Source: Alphaproteobacteria bacterium
Lineage (GTDB): Bacteria; Pseudomonadota; Alphaproteobacteria; Rs-D84
DNA: 58,030 bases
Assembly (NCBI GenBank): GCA_009784815.1
Contig: WQXN01000004.1
Span: 1-58,030 of the forward strand
Direction of reading: 5' to 3'
Shown here: in pieces, positions 33,477-42,304 of the stretch
How the letters are laid out: every line of letters starts with the position of its first letter
Position numbering within the stretch: the stretch's first letter is position 1
Translations under genes and position numbers: made by a program
Notes under the pieces: generated by a model
The model's database searches: none
Told to the model about the DNA's origin: nothing
What the model saw: the letters and a program-made list of their open reading frames with translations, nothing else

Positions 33477-33589
33477 TTTTCTTCTCCTTCCTTTTTGTTT
33501 TTTCTTTTTTGTTTTTCGAATTTTTCTAAGCTTATTTTCCTGCTTCCGTACACTATATCACGATTCATGCCTTTCCTCAAATCCAATCA

Positions 33590-34384
33590 TCAATCTTCCA
33601 ATATGCTGGGATCAAAATCTTCGGCCGTTACCACCCTGTTCCACTGTCTTCTGCCCGTAGCGTCCGCCAAAAGCACGTGCTTGTTGGTGCCGACCGGAGC
33701 ATCCGGTTCCTCGGTCCAACCCATAACCCCTTCCGGACTGGTGGCCAAGACATGACGTATGCCTTCTTGTATTGTGGGCAGCTCTATGCCTGTCGTTCCA
33801 GCTTCGTACAAACTTGGGTCTATTTTCCCATCCACAAGCGTTACTATATTTCCTTTATTGGCAGCCAAAACGCCCTGAGTGTTGGGACCGGCCGCCGCAG
33901 CCAAAACTACGTCATCCTTATGTATGCCGGATCCGACCAATCTATTTCTGTTGGCGTTGCCCGCGGCAGTGGTAAGCAATTCGCCGGCCGGAACACCCGT
34001 CGGATGAATCGAACGAGAATCCTCCAAATCTTCTACCCGTTCGCCCAGGCTTAAAATTTCCGATTCCCAATCCTCGGGAGGCGCGTTGCCGGTCCAACTT
34101 CCGCCGTCACCCTGATTATTCTGAGGCGGCCTATGCGGCTGTTGGTTAAGAGTATTGGTAACTGAAAGTCGCGCCGCGCCAGGATTCATTGCGGCCGGAG
34201 TCCGCGTCTGAATCGCCGCACGATTAGCGGAAGCGGTGCGATTCGAAGCGGCCCTTGCCTGCGCCTGCGCACGGACATTCTGCCCGGCTTGTCCCGGTCC
34301 TATAACCGCGGCCGACGATTCGGTCGCAACAGTCGTCGCAAAGGCTACCGCTAGGCTATACAAGGCTGCTTTGTAAAAATTCAT
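33590..34384 (-). CDS. Exported alanine/asparagine-rich protein
   Basis: A 264-residue protein with a signal peptide (MNFYKAALYSLAVAFATTVA) and a long low-complexity N-terminal half rich in A, N, Q and R (about 27-100). A short coiled-coil-like segment (ESEILSLGERVEDLEDS) follows, then a C-terminal domain with repeated hydrophobic strands (VLLADATGRRQWNRVV). Phrases such as KHVLLADATGRRQW resemble the TGRQGVAG region of the 32748 product, suggesting a distant relation. GAGGGATAAA precedes the ATG. It is divergent from the 34535 gene. Function unknown. Confidence 0.65.
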   Translation of the reverse strand: MNFYKAALYSLAVAFATTVATESSAAVIGPGQAGQNVRAQAQARAASNRTASANRAAIQTRTPAAMNPGAARLSVTNTLNQQPHRPPQNNQGDGGSWTGNAPPEDWESEILSLGERVEDLEDSRSIHPTGVPAGELLTTAAGNANRNRLVGSGIHKDDVVLAAAAGPNTQGVLAANKGNIVTLVDGKIDPSLYEAGTTGIELPTIQEGIRHVLATSPEGVMGWTEEPDAPVGTNKHVLLADATGRRQWNRVVTAEDFDPSILED

Positions 34385-34498
34385 ATGTATTTTATCCCTC
34401 TACTAATACCCATTATATCACAATTTTGACCTAAAAAAAAGGAGCAAAATAGAAATAATCCCGCTTAATTTTTTATTCTGCTTAACTTAAAACTCTGC

Positions 34499-34528
34499 TT
34501 GACCCTATGCATGCCATTTCGCTAACAT
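34499..34528 (+). promoter_or_regulatory. Leaderless-type promoter of the 34535 gene
   Basis: TTGACC (34499-34504), 18-bp spacer, TAACAT (34523-34528); the ATG begins seven bases downstream of the -10 box, with no ribosome-binding site. Confidence 0.6.
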
Positions 34529-34534
34529 CAGTGC

Positions 34535-36955
34535 ATGAGGAGAATCCTATATCTATTTTTAGTGTTCGCAGCGCTTGGGTTTGCCATTGAATCCTCGGCG
34601 CAGCCCGTGCGCATACTGAATTTGGACCAAGGTACGGTTGACGGCCACCACCAGCTTCCCATGTGGTCTAATTCGCTTGTCGGCAGCGTGCCGCTTCATT
34701 CGCTGCGCGCCCGGGACGCGGGCGGAAATTTATTCTTTTCCCAAGCGCGAAGCGTTTGCGAGGGGGCCAATTCGTACTGGGACGGCGAAAAATGCGCGAT
34801 TTGCGACGGCTTTGGCCAGGTTATGAATGATACCGAATCCGACTGCATCTGCGACCTTGCCCGCAATTTCGAACCGACGGGCAACAACAGCGGCTGCCAA
34901 TGCCGCTTCGGTCATCGCATAAATGCCGCGACGCAAACTTGCGAGGAAGTGTTTTGCAACGCGGGCCATTTCCGCGCGATCGACGGACAGACTTGCACGC
35001 CTTGCCCCGCCGGACAGTTTCAACCGCTGGCAAACTTCACCAACACTTCCTGCAGCATATGCGGAGAGGAAGCGCCAGACCTTGGCGTCAATCAATTCTG
35101 GCAGGACCAGACCGGTCAAGCACGCTGCAAAAGTATCCCTAATTTTTCAGCCCTGAACGATCCTACGGGCGCGACCGACTTCTCTTGCTGGCCAGGTTTT
35201 GCCAAAAACTCGCCGGTCCAGGACGCCTGCACCTGCGTTAACGGAAATTTTATATTTAACAACACCGAATGCAGAACCTGCCCCACTTACGCCGTTCAAT
35301 CTTCGTGCAACCAGGGCAACAATTCTCATACCAGGCCGGACTGCCTTCCAAACTTTGAATGGGATAATGAAACCGCGACTTGCTATTGCCCTGCCGGCAG
35401 ATGGCTTAAAATTGAAGGCTCGACCTATCAATGCCTTGAATGTCCCGAATGGGCCACTTGCGGCGCGACGCGGAATTCGACGTCTTTCGACTGTTTTTCT
35501 AACGCTTGGAACACCGGTCGCAGTACGGCTGGAAACGGATCCTGCTCGTGCCCGGGCGGGGCCGCGCCAAGCGGTCGTTACATAGACGGCACGAACGCCT
35601 GCGTAGTCTGCCCCGCGAACGCGGATTGCGCCGGACCGGATGGCAGGGATTTCGAATGCCGGACAAGCCAGTTTTATTTCCGCAGTAACGGCGCATGCCA
35701 GCTGTGTAACGAAAACTTCAGATTCTGGAACGGAACAAGCTGCGTCGATTGCCCGGCCGGACAACTGTCAAACTCTAACCGTCTAAGCTGCATGGCTTGC
35801 GCCGCAAGCGATAACCTTTGGTGGGACACGGCGAACAATTCTTGCGCCAACTGTCCGACTTGTCCGAATTGCGCTTTGCCTAACGCCGTTGCGTGCCATA
35901 CAAGCGTAAATAACGGAGTGGGCTTTAATACTACCTTCGCTAATATGTGCCCCTCGGGCTTCCCGTTTAACAACAATCCGAATAACCCGATATGCGTCCA
36001 GGCGGGCGGATCAACCAGCTGCGCCGCGATACCCGAGGCTGACTGTACTGGCGTCGGCACTTGGCTTCAAGGCGGCAGGTGCAACTGCGGCATGGGCGGC
36101 TTCTTCTTGTTCAACGGAAATCTTGTTTGCGGCGACCCAGGAGGAGGAGTTTCGTGCAACAGTTCGTCCATTCCTATAGACTATGGGGAATTAACCTGCG
36201 GAGCGGGATGCTTTAGAACTAACAACACGTGCCAGCTTTGCTGGCACGGAACATATTGCCCCGACGGGATTAGGCAAGAAATCGGCTGTGGCGACGCTTG
36301 TGCCGGATCGGGCAAGATCGCCCCCAACGATCCGATCACAGCCATATTTAACACTACAACCCAAATGTGCGAACTTCCCGAAGACACGCTGATATGCCCG
36401 ACCGGACAAGTTCCTTTCAATGGAACCTGCGTGCCTGCCGGAACCTGCCCGGCGCAGATAACCCAAGCCGACTGCCTTAACCCAAGCATAGTACTTCCGA
36501 CAGGCGCGGCGGCTCAGGCGCACGGCGGAAACTGCTGGTGCTATGATACCGGCGGATTCTGGGTCGATCCTACCGGCCAGCTAAGATGCGGATGCGGCCA
36601 GGACTATGACGGAAACAGGGCCGCGTGCTATGTGGGCGGATGGACACGATGCAACGAAAGCCTCAGTAATCAAGATTGGAGCATCCCGCTCGGCAGCGGC
36701 GGAGGGAATCCAAACGCCTGCCCGACATCCGTATCCGGGGGAACTGGCTGTTCGGCGATCGGAGGAACCGCTTGGGGAAGCTGTCATTGCGGCACTGAAA
36801 CAGGATGCATATTCTGGAATCCTGCGACTCAGATGATCCAATGCCAGCACTCGGGAACCAGCCCGACTAACCAACCCACCAACTGCGCAAGCGTATCCGC
36901 GCCAGGATCAGGTCTTGTAAACTGCAACAGTTGGCAAATACCAATCACTTGGTGA
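34535..36955 (+). CDS. Large exported cysteine-rich repeat protein
   Basis: An 806-residue protein with a signal peptide (MRRILYLFLVFAALGFAIES). The mature part has roughly 80 cysteines in EGF- or furin-like units (CPAGQFQP, CxxC pairs such as CPTCPNC, CxCPGG), with recurring phrases FCNAGHFRAIDGQTCTPCP and CPAGRWLKI. The layout resembles growth-factor-receptor-like cysteine-rich domains of extracellular proteins. It probably forms a disulfide-stabilised surface or periplasmic stalk and would need Dsb enzymes. There is no barrel or anchor at the C-terminus. Promoter boxes place transcription at the start codon. Exact family unknown. Confidence 0.75.
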   Translation: MRRILYLFLVFAALGFAIESSAQPVRILNLDQGTVDGHHQLPMWSNSLVGSVPLHSLRARDAGGNLFFSQARSVCEGANSYWDGEKCAICDGFGQVMNDTESDCICDLARNFEPTGNNSGCQCRFGHRINAATQTCEEVFCNAGHFRAIDGQTCTPCPAGQFQPLANFTNTSCSICGEEAPDLGVNQFWQDQTGQARCKSIPNFSALNDPTGATDFSCWPGFAKNSPVQDACTCVNGNFIFNNTECRTCPTYAVQSSCNQGNNSHTRPDCLPNFEWDNETATCYCPAGRWLKIEGSTYQCLECPEWATCGATRNSTSFDCFSNAWNTGRSTAGNGSCSCPGGAAPSGRYIDGTNACVVCPANADCAGPDGRDFECRTSQFYFRSNGACQLCNENFRFWNGTSCVDCPAGQLSNSNRLSCMACAASDNLWWDTANNSCANCPTCPNCALPNAVACHTSVNNGVGFNTTFANMCPSGFPFNNNPNNPICVQAGGSTSCAAIPEADCTGVGTWLQGGRCNCGMGGFFLFNGNLVCGDPGGGVSCNSSSIPIDYGELTCGAGCFRTNNTCQLCWHGTYCPDGIRQEIGCGDACAGSGKIAPNDPITAIFNTTTQMCELPEDTLICPTGQVPFNGTCVPAGTCPAQITQADCLNPSIVLPTGAAAQAHGGNCWCYDTGGFWVDPTGQLRCGCGQDYDGNRAACYVGGWTRCNESLSNQDWSIPLGSGGGNPNACPTSVSGGTGCSAIGGTAWGSCHCGTETGCIFWNPATQMIQCQHSGTSPTNQPTNCASVSAPGSGLVNCNSWQIPITW

Positions 36956-36977
36956 TATACGGTAATAGGAGATAATT

Positions 36978-38042
36978 ATGAATTGGATATTGATCGCAAT
37001 GCTTTCGATCGGAATACTTAAGTTCGGGCAGTCGCTTATTGCGCCGCTGCTGGTCGCGGTATTCATATGGTACCTGCTGAACGCTGTGGCGGCTTACTAT
37101 AAAAAAATCCTGCCGGAAAGTTATAGGAACGGCATGGCCGCGAACATAGCTTCGATCATAGCTTCCGTCGGAACCTTCGCGGGGTTTGTTTTGCTGTTCT
37201 CTAAAAATGTCCGCCCGGTGGTCGCGCAGTTTCAGCAAAGCCTGCCGCTGATACAGGAAAGAATCACGTCCCTGCTGACTCATTTGGCACAGCAGTTGGA
37301 CATAACTTTGGACTTCACTTGGCTTCCCGATATGCAAAGGCTGGCCATGTCGATCGGGTCAAGCGTGGCAAGCCTAGCGACCAGCATCGGCATCATCTCC
37401 ATCTATGTGCTGTTCATGTTTATCGAGCAGGGAACTTTCAAAAATAAAATGAAAAACCTGTTCGCTTCGGAACAAAAATACGAAATGTGGAATAGGATCA
37501 TTTCGAAAATCCACGCAGCTATCAAAAAATACCTGTTTGTGAAAACGGCCATATCACTTGCGACCGGTCTTGCGTCATATGCGCTTATGGCGGCGTTGGG
37601 CCTCGAAATGGCGATGTTCTGGGCATTCCTGATATTTATACTTAACTACATACCGACCTTCGGTTCGATCGTGGCCGTCACCCTGCCTGTGGCCTACGCA
37701 TTTGCAAGCATGTCGGTGGGTTTGGCCGCATGGATTACGGCAGGGCTTATCGCCATGCAGATTCTGTTTTCTAATATTATCGAACCTAAACTTATGGGCA
37801 AAACGCTAAACCTGTCGACTCTCGCGATATTGGTGAACCTGGTGTTCTGGGGCATGCTTTGGGGCGCGGTTGGAATGTTCTTTTCGGTGCCGCTTCTGGT
37901 CGGCGCGTTCATTATAACAAGCCACCTGAAAAGCACGCGCAGGATCGCCGTGCTGCTTTCCGCCGACGGTCGGATTCCTGAAATCAAGGAAGACGAACCC
38001 ATAAAGAAAAAATCAAACAAACTAAAAAACAAAAAAGGATAA
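36978..38042 (+). CDS. AI-2E family transporter (PerM/YdiK-like)
   Basis: A 354-residue inner-membrane permease with about eight helices: two at the N-terminus (5-35), a third near 58-75, then a large loop, and a block of helices from about 130 to 330. The segment LNYIPTFGSIVAVTLPV is the most conserved motif of the AI-2E exporter-like family, and IEPKLMGKTLNLSTLAILVNLVFWGMLWG follows in the usual place. Members include quorum-signal and ion exporters; the substrate here is unknown. A lysine-rich cytoplasmic tail ends the protein. AATAGGAG precedes the ATG. A lipoprotein gene begins three bases after its stop. Confidence 0.88.
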   Translation: MNWILIAMLSIGILKFGQSLIAPLLVAVFIWYLLNAVAAYYKKILPESYRNGMAANIASIIASVGTFAGFVLLFSKNVRPVVAQFQQSLPLIQERITSLLTHLAQQLDITLDFTWLPDMQRLAMSIGSSVASLATSIGIISIYVLFMFIEQGTFKNKMKNLFASEQKYEMWNRIISKIHAAIKKYLFVKTAISLATGLASYALMAALGLEMAMFWAFLIFILNYIPTFGSIVAVTLPVAYAFASMSVGLAAWITAGLIAMQILFSNIIEPKLMGKTLNLSTLAILVNLVFWGMLWGAVGMFFSVPLLVGAFIITSHLKSTRRIAVLLSADGRIPEIKEDEPIKKKSNKLKNKKG

Positions 38043-38045
38043 ATC

Positions 38046-38411
38046 ATGAAAAAGATAATTTCTATAATCGCAGTGTCTGTCGCTGTCGCCGGATGCACCA
38101 TGAACACGCAGATGACCGTGGACGTCACGGACCACAGGGGCAATCAAGTCAAAGGCGCGAACGTCATGGTCGACGGAAGGAATATCGGGCAAACTCCTAA
38201 CGCTACGGTTGAAGTGTCCAACCTTGTCGGCAGCCTTCCGGTGATCCGGGTATGGAAGGACGGCTATATCGCGGTGCAGCGTGAAGCGGCCGGAGAAGTC
38301 AAAGTATGGTCGCTGGTCGGCGGAATATTCCTGCTTGTGCCTTTCGCATGGGTCTATGGTCCGCGCGCGCACCAGCACGTGACTCTTGTGCCTGAAATGA
38401 TTTTGAGGTAA
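38046..38411 (+). CDS. Small lipoprotein with PEGA-like domain
   Basis: A 121-residue lipoprotein with lipobox VAVAGC (cysteine 17). The mature part (VDVTDHRGNQVKGANVMVDG, IGQTPNATVEV) resembles a PEGA-type beta sandwich. A hydrophobic segment (VWSLVGGIFLLVPFAWVYG, about 88-106) may insert into the membrane. AAAAAAGGATAAATC precedes the ATG, formed at the end of the permease gene, so the two genes are coupled. Function unknown; a surface or periplasmic binding role is possible. Confidence 0.75.
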   Translation: MKKIISIIAVSVAVAGCTMNTQMTVDVTDHRGNQVKGANVMVDGRNIGQTPNATVEVSNLVGSLPVIRVWKDGYIAVQREAAGEVKVWSLVGGIFLLVPFAWVYGPRAHQHVTLVPEMILR

Positions 38412-38444
38412 CGATCGCGGCCGCCGCAGAAAGAAAAAGTAAAA

Positions 38445-40268
38445 CTATTTTTTACGGATTATAATAATCGGAAGAAAATTTAACAGACGATAAATCGTCT
38501 TTTTGGATTTCCGGCGCACCTGAAGCAAAGGTATAAAGCCTAACAACCGATAATTGGTTTTGGAAGGCTGGGACGGCTGCGGAACGATCAGCCGTTTCTT
38601 CATTTCGGCTTCAATCTCTGTTATGTATTTTCTATCGTCGTGCGTTCTAAGATACCAGTCTATGTAATTTTTCCAACGCGAGAACAATATGACCTGGTTG
38701 GCTTCCAACAGGGATTTTTTATCCGCCAGACCGTACGATTTGTTGCGCTCGTGCATTACGTACAGATTGTCTATAAGCGCGGCGCGGAATCCGTTCGAAA
38801 CTGCTCTGAAGGAGAAATCCACTTCCTCGCAATATCCGCGTCCGTATATTTCGTCCAGATAGCCCTGCTTGTCTATAACCTCGCGGCGGATCGCAAAGCA
38901 AAAACCTTCCGCGGTGTGTATGTCCGGGTACAACGGCCGCGGAACGATCGCGTCAAGCGCGTCATTCGCTTCGTCCAGGGAAACGGGCCCGGGAAGGGGT
39001 ATGAAATTTGTCGCGCTGTTTGTGGATATGGGGGATGCGACGCCTATTTCCAGGGACGAATCGAAACACCTTCTGATTTTCTGTTGGAAATTTTTAGGTA
39101 TCTCGGTGTCGCTGTTCAACAGCACGACGATCCCTCCCTGGCTAAGTTTCATCCCGCGGTTGCACGTCTTAACGAACCCAAGATTGGATTCGTTCCGCAA
39201 TAATTTTATTTCTTTCCGTTTTAGGGCAAGCTCTTCTAAATATGGCCAAACCCTTTCATCGGTAGAACAATCGTCGATGACTATGACTTCGCCGCTGGTG
39301 AAATCATAATTTTTAAGAACGCTTTCAATGCAATTTTGCACATATTCCAACGCGTTGTATACCGGAATTATGACCGAAGTCACGTGCGATTTTCTATCCC
39401 TGTCAAGAACGTTCAGCAAATATTCGTAATGCCTGATAAGCCATTCGTCATAATTTTTACCAAGCTCTTTGAAGAAAATATCAGTGTAGTAAATGTAACC
39501 GGCAAGACCGCCTTCCTGATTAAACATAAGGATAAACTCTTTGTCGCCCATCTTGAAACCGCTGTCCTCTATGGTTCCCGTCGGCTTCATTCCGTGAAGA
39601 TGTATGATTTTTGCATTCTCGTTCACACCCCAGTACGGCTTCCAGTTGTATTCCAGCCCAAGTCGGTCGTAGACATCCCGGCACGCCTCGTTCAAATATC
39701 CTTGGTCGACCACCGAAACATCCGCGTGCTGTCCGCGATTTATCATGTCGAAAATTTCTTCGGTCTTATGGCGGAACTTCGGAACGTTTATAAGCATGAC
39801 GCCGGAATTGAAAATTCTATGGTCGTCCTTTTGAAATTGCGGAGCCGCCGCCAAACACGAAGGCAGTTTTGTAAAATCGTCCAATTTTATATCCGACATG
39901 AACATGACGTCTATGTCTGTGTACAATACGAACTCGTCTTCATGCTCGACCTCGGGGATATCCAGCCGCATGAATGCGCCCAGTATCTTGTCGAATCTTA
40001 TTGTCTTGCCGAATTTTTTCGTGATGTAGTCTTCGTTGTACAGTTTATGCAGCGCCTCGATTTGGGAGAATTTTTTCATTATAATTTTGACGCCGTGCTT
40101 TTTCATTATCGCATAAGTCTCTCCGTCCGTATTGCCGTCGTAAATAACGACCGGAGATAGCGTGGTGTTTTTACGCAAAGTTTTCAAAGCCACGTCGAAC
40201 AGATTCAGATATTCCGAAGCATGGTCGATACTGGTCAGGGCGAAATAACATTTAAGGGATTTTTGCAT
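38445..40268 (-). CDS. Two-domain glycosyltransferase (GT8-like plus GT2)
   Basis: A 607-residue cytoplasmic enzyme. The N-terminal domain (about 1-285) looks like a GT8-type retaining transferase with a DxD motif in LYTDIDVMF and a FNSGVMLINV segment. The second domain (about 300-560) is a GT2 transferase: VTSVIIPVYNALEYV, VIVIDDCSTDE, LLNSDTEIP with a DxE/DxD metal site, and YCEEVDFSFR. It probably adds two sugars to a surface glycan. The tail repeats YRLLGFIPLL and YRLLNFLPII, possible membrane-peripheral helices. I use the ATG at 40268 (MQKSLKCYF). It is the last gene of a three-gene operon. Confidence 0.85.
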   Translation of the reverse strand: MQKSLKCYFALTSIDHASEYLNLFDVALKTLRKNTTLSPVVIYDGNTDGETYAIMKKHGVKIIMKKFSQIEALHKLYNEDYITKKFGKTIRFDKILGAFMRLDIPEVEHEDEFVLYTDIDVMFMSDIKLDDFTKLPSCLAAAPQFQKDDHRIFNSGVMLINVPKFRHKTEEIFDMINRGQHADVSVVDQGYLNEACRDVYDRLGLEYNWKPYWGVNENAKIIHLHGMKPTGTIEDSGFKMGDKEFILMFNQEGGLAGYIYYTDIFFKELGKNYDEWLIRHYEYLLNVLDRDRKSHVTSVIIPVYNALEYVQNCIESVLKNYDFTSGEVIVIDDCSTDERVWPYLEELALKRKEIKLLRNESNLGFVKTCNRGMKLSQGGIVVLLNSDTEIPKNFQQKIRRCFDSSLEIGVASPISTNSATNFIPLPGPVSLDEANDALDAIVPRPLYPDIHTAEGFCFAIRREVIDKQGYLDEIYGRGYCEEVDFSFRAVSNGFRAALIDNLYVMHERNKSYGLADKKSLLEANQVILFSRWKNYIDWYLRTHDDRKYITEIEAEMKKRLIVPQPSQPSKTNYRLLGFIPLLQVRRKSKKTIYRLLNFLPIIIIRKK

Positions 40269-40297
40269 TTTTAATCTTTTCGTTACGCGGAATACGT

Positions 40298-40687
40298 TCA
40301 ATCTTCTTCAAATATGTCCTGCACATCGTTGATGGAAACTTCTATGATTCCGTGCACCTCGTATCCGTCTGGCAGACGCGCGTCCTCGATCTTTTTCACT
40401 TGGCCAAGCAACGGGCCCGTATCCGCATACTTGGCCGTTCCGGTTATTTTCATATGGCGCAGATCGCCAAGCGACAGTTTGTTCAACGAGAACAGCATGA
40501 CCTTGTCGTTATCCTTTATGTTTTTCAACGTGGACTGCATCTGAATAACTGGCAGGACAAGCTTGTCCGGTTCATAGATCGTAGGTATGGTTATGATTAT
40601 GCGCGGCTGACCGTCCGTTCCGGATGTTCCAAGAAGCATCAATCCGTTGCTCTTTATAAAATCCAATTGTTCTTGGGTCAGCTTCAT
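40298..40687 (-). CDS. FMN-binding split-barrel protein (pyridoxamine-phosphate-oxidase-like)
   Basis: A 129-residue protein with the split-barrel pattern: a short helix, then LMLLGTSGTDGQPRIIITIP, a DKLVLPVIQMQSTLKNIKDN strand pair and KVMLFSLNKL, followed by MKITGTAKY. Such proteins bind FMN or F420 and act as reductases or oxidases; the substrate cannot be inferred. Its start codon overlaps the stop of the symporter gene by four bases (ATGA), so it is translationally coupled. A second split-barrel protein lies at 51557. Confidence 0.75.
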   Translation of the reverse strand: MKLTQEQLDFIKSNGLMLLGTSGTDGQPRIIITIPTIYEPDKLVLPVIQMQSTLKNIKDNDKVMLFSLNKLSLGDLRHMKITGTAKYADTGPLLGQVKKIEDARLPDGYEVHGIIEVSINDVQDIFEED

Positions 40688-42039
40688 ATTTGCTTCCTTT
40701 GGCTAATTTCGGGTTTCTTGAATATTTTATCAAATAACAAAATTATAATCAATGCGACAATCGGATTTATCATAATCAAGTGGGCTCCTAGATAATAATA
40801 CGAAGCAAGCGTCAAAATCATCGGCATAAGCATAGACCAGAAAGCCGCCCGTCCCGACAGCTTCTTGCCGTACATTCCAAGCAGTATCGCAGCGACAGGT
40901 ATCATAAGCCATGTCAGGCCGAAAAACATCAGGGTCGATATGGACGGAAATATCATGGTGATTACAAACACCGCCACTGCGAACGCCACCGTGATTCCGC
41001 GAACACTCCAAACTTTCTTTTTCTTATCCAACAGTTCGTTCGAAATCATGGTAGATCCCGCGATGAACGCGCTGTCCAAAGTCGACATGACTATGGCAAG
41101 TATTGCGGCAAGACCAAGCCCCGTAAGCCACTGCGGCATGACATGCCCCATTAAAGTGAAAAATGCCAGGTCCGGATTGGCCATACCTTTAAGCATATTG
41201 TACGCGTAGATTCCGAAACACACCATCAACACTTGGATCAGAAAAACTACTCCGGCGGAAATAAACATGGACTTGCGCACTACTTTTTCGCTTTTCGCCG
41301 ACAACAGCAGCTGCCAGTAAATTCCTCCGGCTATCAAATACGCAAACAAGGATGGAACCAGCATTAAATATTTTGCGATATTTCCTTTATTGAACGGATT
41401 AAGCATTTCCGGTGGAGTGGATTGCAGCACTGTCAAAAAGCTTGTATCTCTCAACAAAAAATATCCCAACAATACGAAAGTCAAAATTATAAGCCAGAAC
41501 TGTATCGCGTCGGTTATTATGTCCATTTTAAGTCCGCCCATCGCGGAATATGCCATCGATACAACGAACAGAAGAACGGCGGCGGTGGCATAGCTTATTC
41601 CAAGCAGCGCCGAAAGCAGCCAAGACACCGCGACTATCTGCGTGCCGATCGCCATTGCTATAAGCACAAGCTGTAATATAACCATCAATCTTCTGCTGGG
41701 TATTCCAAATCGGTTGCCGAAAAAATCCGCGATGGTCACAGCATTGAACTTTGTTCCCATGGACCGTATCCTTGGCGCCAAAATCCCAAAGACTATGATG
41801 GAAAGCGGGAATACGGTCGCAAATAAAATTCCCGTCAGCAGCGATCCTTGCGCAGCTTCGGCGACTATGAACACCGTCGCGCCCGCGCCCAGAAATGTCG
41901 CAGCGAACGAAAATACCATAAATGGAAGCGATGTTTTCCTATCGTTAAGCACATAGCTTTTTACGGTCTGCCGTCGGCTGACCACAAATGCGATCCCAAG
42001 CATAAGCGCAAGATAGGTTATAATGATAAATGTCGTCAT
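40684..42039 (-). CDS. Sodium/solute symporter (SSS family)
   Basis: A 451-residue inner-membrane transporter of the proline/glucose symporter family with about 13 helices. Features include an early FVVSRRQTVKSYVLNDR loop, GAGATVFIVAEAAQGS in helix 2, SMAYSAMGGLKMDIITDAIQF (typical of the family signature), and AAILAIVMSTLDSAFIAGSTMISNEL. It would import a small organic solute with Na+; the substrate is unknown. I use the ATG at 42039 (MTTFIIITYL); the frame upstream enters the palindrome next to tRNA-Leu. First gene of the operon with the split-barrel and glycosyltransferase genes. Confidence 0.9.
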   Translation of the reverse strand: MTTFIIITYLALMLGIAFVVSRRQTVKSYVLNDRKTSLPFMVFSFAATFLGAGATVFIVAEAAQGSLLTGILFATVFPLSIIVFGILAPRIRSMGTKFNAVTIADFFGNRFGIPSRRLMVILQLVLIAMAIGTQIVAVSWLLSALLGISYATAAVLLFVVSMAYSAMGGLKMDIITDAIQFWLIILTFVLLGYFLLRDTSFLTVLQSTPPEMLNPFNKGNIAKYLMLVPSLFAYLIAGGIYWQLLLSAKSEKVVRKSMFISAGVVFLIQVLMVCFGIYAYNMLKGMANPDLAFFTLMGHVMPQWLTGLGLAAILAIVMSTLDSAFIAGSTMISNELLDKKKKVWSVRGITVAFAVAVFVITMIFPSISTLMFFGLTWLMIPVAAILLGMYGKKLSGRAAFWSMLMPMILTLASYYYLGAHLIMINPIVALIIILLFDKIFKKPEISQRKQI

Positions 42040-42059
42040 GGCTTCCCCGGTTTTATAAT

Positions 42060-42191
42060 TGCACCAAATCGTGCTAGGTGCGTCAGATGGCGCGTATTTG
42101 AAGTTTTTTGATTCCGCGCTAGTGTACCCATAAGTACATGCCGGAATCAAAAAACGAAAAACGCAAGCCAGATGATGCGCATAGTGCGATT
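42060..42191 (-). repeat. Nested palindrome abutting tRNA-Leu (possible ninth element copy)
   Basis: GCACCAAATCG and CGATTTGGTG form the outer arms and TTTTTTGATTCCG / CGGAATCAAAAAA a perfect inner stem around a loop with GTACCCATAAGTACAT. The CAAATCG/CGATTTG block and the loop type resemble the dispersed element, and the palindrome adjoins the 3' end of a minus-strand RNA gene, but the TAAGGACAAAAA terminus is missing. Tentative member. Confidence 0.6.
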
Positions 42192-42278
42192 TGGTGGGCT
42201 AGGCCGGACTCGAACCGGCACGGTCGCAATGACCAAAGGATTTTAAGTCCTCAGCGTCTACCATTCCGCCACAAGCCC
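42192..42278 (-). tRNA. tRNA-Leu (anticodon UAA)
   Basis: 87 nt including an encoded CCA. Acceptor GGGCTTG / CTAGCCC (one U-U mismatch), D-arm GCGGAATGGTAGACGC, anticodon loop CTTAAAA with UAA, a class II variable arm, and T-arm GCCGG TTCGAGT CCGGC. The encoded CCA overlaps the outer arm of the palindrome at 42060-42191. Confidence 0.93.
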
Positions 42279-42304
42279 ACAGGCCGGATTATTAACCCAA
42301 AATC

